The notes under the pieces were generated by a model that did no database searches, was not told the DNA's origin, and saw only the letters and a list, made by a program, of their open reading frames with translations. Shown one piece after another: positions 63,118 to 64,000 of a stretch of DNA of 64,000 nucleotides (its first letter is position 1; each line of letters opens with the position of its first letter). Both the position numbers and the translations under genes were made by a program. The stretch comes from Actinomyces denticolens (GTDB lineage Bacteria > Actinomycetota > Actinomycetes > Actinomycetales > Actinomycetaceae), in contig NZ_MVIW01000007.1 in assembly GCF_002072185.1 (NCBI RefSeq), forward strand, positions 1 through 64,000, written 5' to 3'.

Positions 63118-64000
63118 GCGGGTTCCTGGGGGTCGGGGCCGACGGCGCAGGCGCCGCTGAGGGCCTTGGTCAGGGCGGCGCGGAGGGCCGCCATCTCCTC
63201 GGGCGTCCCCACGCTGGCGCGCAGGAACCCCTCGGGGCCGACGACGCGGATGAGCACGCCGTCGTCAAGGAGATCCTGCCAGACGCGGTGGCGATCGGCG
63301 AAGGGGCCGAAGAGCACGAAGTTGGCGTCGGACTCGTGGGCGGTCAGGCCCTGGGAGCGCAGCCAGGCCACGAGGGAGTCGCGCTCGTCGCGCAGGGAGG
63401 CGACCTGGCCCATGAGCTCCTCCCGGTGGGCCAGCGCCGCCAGGGCGGCGGCCTGGGTGATCGCGGAGAGGTGGTAGGGCAGGCGCACGACGCGCAGCAT
63501 GTCGATCAGCTCGCGGGAGGCGGCGAGATAGCCCAGGCGCAGGCCGGCGGCGCCGAAGGCCTTGCTCATCGTGCGGGACACGGCCAGGTGGGGGTTGCCC
63601 TCCAGGAGCTCCAGGGCGCTGGGAACGCCGGGCCGGCGGAACTCCGCGTACGCCTCGTCGATGACGACGACGCAGTCGGTGGGGGCGCCGTCGGCGGCGG
63701 CGGGCCCGTTGCCGCAGGCGGCCTCCAGCAGGGCGCGCGCGGCGGTCAGGGGCAGGGCGGTGCCGGTGGGGTTGTTGGGGCTGGCGATGATGATCACGGC
63801 GGGGCGATGCTCGGCGACGGCGTCCGCAATGGCATCCACGTCGATGGTGAAGTCGTCCCGGCGCGGGATCGTCACGTACTCGGTGAGGGTGTCGCGGGCG
63901 TACTCGGGGTACATGGAGTACGTGGGAGTGAAGGACAGGCAGATCCTCCCGGGCCCGCCGAAAGCCTGGAGGATGTGGAGCATGACCTCGTTGGAGCCAT
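63114..64000 (-). CDS. hisC: Histidinol-phosphate aminotransferase (5' part outside window)
   Basis: HisC makes histidinol phosphate from imidazole-acetol phosphate with glutamate and PLP. The ~295 codons visible contain [14 protein letters not shown] at the window edge, [41 protein letters not shown] and the PLP Lys motif [18 protein letters not shown]. The start codon lies beyond base 64000. Its stop overlaps hisB by four bases. It probably begins or continues a hisD-hisC-hisB operon read toward lower coordinates. Confidence 0.94.
   Translation of the reverse strand, partial: GSNEVMLHILQAFGGPGRICLSFTPTYSMYPEYARDTLTEYVTIPRRDDFTIDVDAIADAVAEHRPAVIIIASPNNPTGTALPLTAARALLEAACGNGPAAADGAPTDCVVVIDEAYAEFRRPGVPSALELLEGNPHLAVSRTMSKAFGAAGLRLGYLAASRELIDMLRVVRLPYHLSAITQAAALAALAHREELMGQVASLRDERDSLVAWLRSQGLTAHESDANFVLFGPFADRHRVWQDLLDDGVLIRVVGPEGFLRASVGTPEEMAALRAALTKALSGACAVGPDPQEPA

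Overview
The window is 64 kb of very GC-rich chromosome from an actinobacterium, most likely Actinomyces or a close relative in Actinomycetaceae. The evidence is codon bias, the fused PutA, a PriA-type HisA with no trpF gene in view, actinobacterial zur/znu and hrcA-dnaJ modules, and many genes whose start codon lies 6-8 nt after a TANNNT box, as in leaderless actinobacterial mRNAs. No rRNA, tRNA, CRISPR array, prophage or recognisable transposase gene was seen.

Layout. (1) 1-6 kb: start of glyS (leaving the window), then zur, znuA, znuC, znuB and two accessory enzymes (class I glutamine amidotransferase, YbdK-type glutamate-cysteine ligase). (2) 6-9.7 kb, minus: leuA with a leaderless Leu-codon leader peptide and hairpins, then recO and uppS. 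(3) 9.8-13 kb: ABC exporter with its own XRE regulator, then an acyltransferase gene bracketed by two identical 146-bp direct repeats. (4) 13-21 kb, minus: putA, then the overlapping phoH-ybeY-corC-era operon. (5) 21-32 kb: a 1-kb gene-free stretch, an EamA permease, a TetR-linked ABC exporter, rsmE, yggS, and dnaJ/hrcA under a CIRCE operator, followed by a DUF3097 gene and a GlpT-type transporter. (6) 32-42 kb: nhaD, ferrochelatase, hemW, a CynX-like transporter, trmB, a MOSC gene and lepA, with two 124-bp inverted-repeat elements of common origin. (7) 42-50.6 kb: complete trp operon trpL-trpB-trpE-trpG-trpD-trpC/B fusion-trpA. (8) 50.7-58.4 kb: exported protein, orphan PemK/MazF toxin-like protein, rpsT, DUF1846, holA, and a DUF6318/PKD lipoprotein-secreted pair flanked by inverted arrays of a 22-bp repeat. 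(9) 58.4-64 kb: hisA(priA)-hisH and hisC-hisB-SseB-like, separated by an opposing receptor Ser/Thr kinase gene.

How the parts fit. Zur should control the zinc importer and perhaps the two coupled enzymes. Both leu and trp operons look ribosome-attenuated by leaderless leader peptides with three consecutive Leu or Trp codons. The trp operon has no trpF; the PriA-type HisA near 58.4-59.1 kb is the expected supplier of phosphoribosylanthranilate isomerase, tying the his and trp loci. The Trp enzymes resemble the enterobacterial set, and TrpC is fused to TrpB where an enteric TrpC would be fused to TrpF.

The most unusual signals are the TrpC-TrpB fusion with a second trpB at the operon head, the 22-bp repeat arrays around the DUF6318/PKD pair next to two TTGTCCACA DnaA boxes, the exact 146-bp repeats around the acyltransferase, and the twin 124-bp elements. 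All statements come from reading the sequence; no database search or folding program was run.
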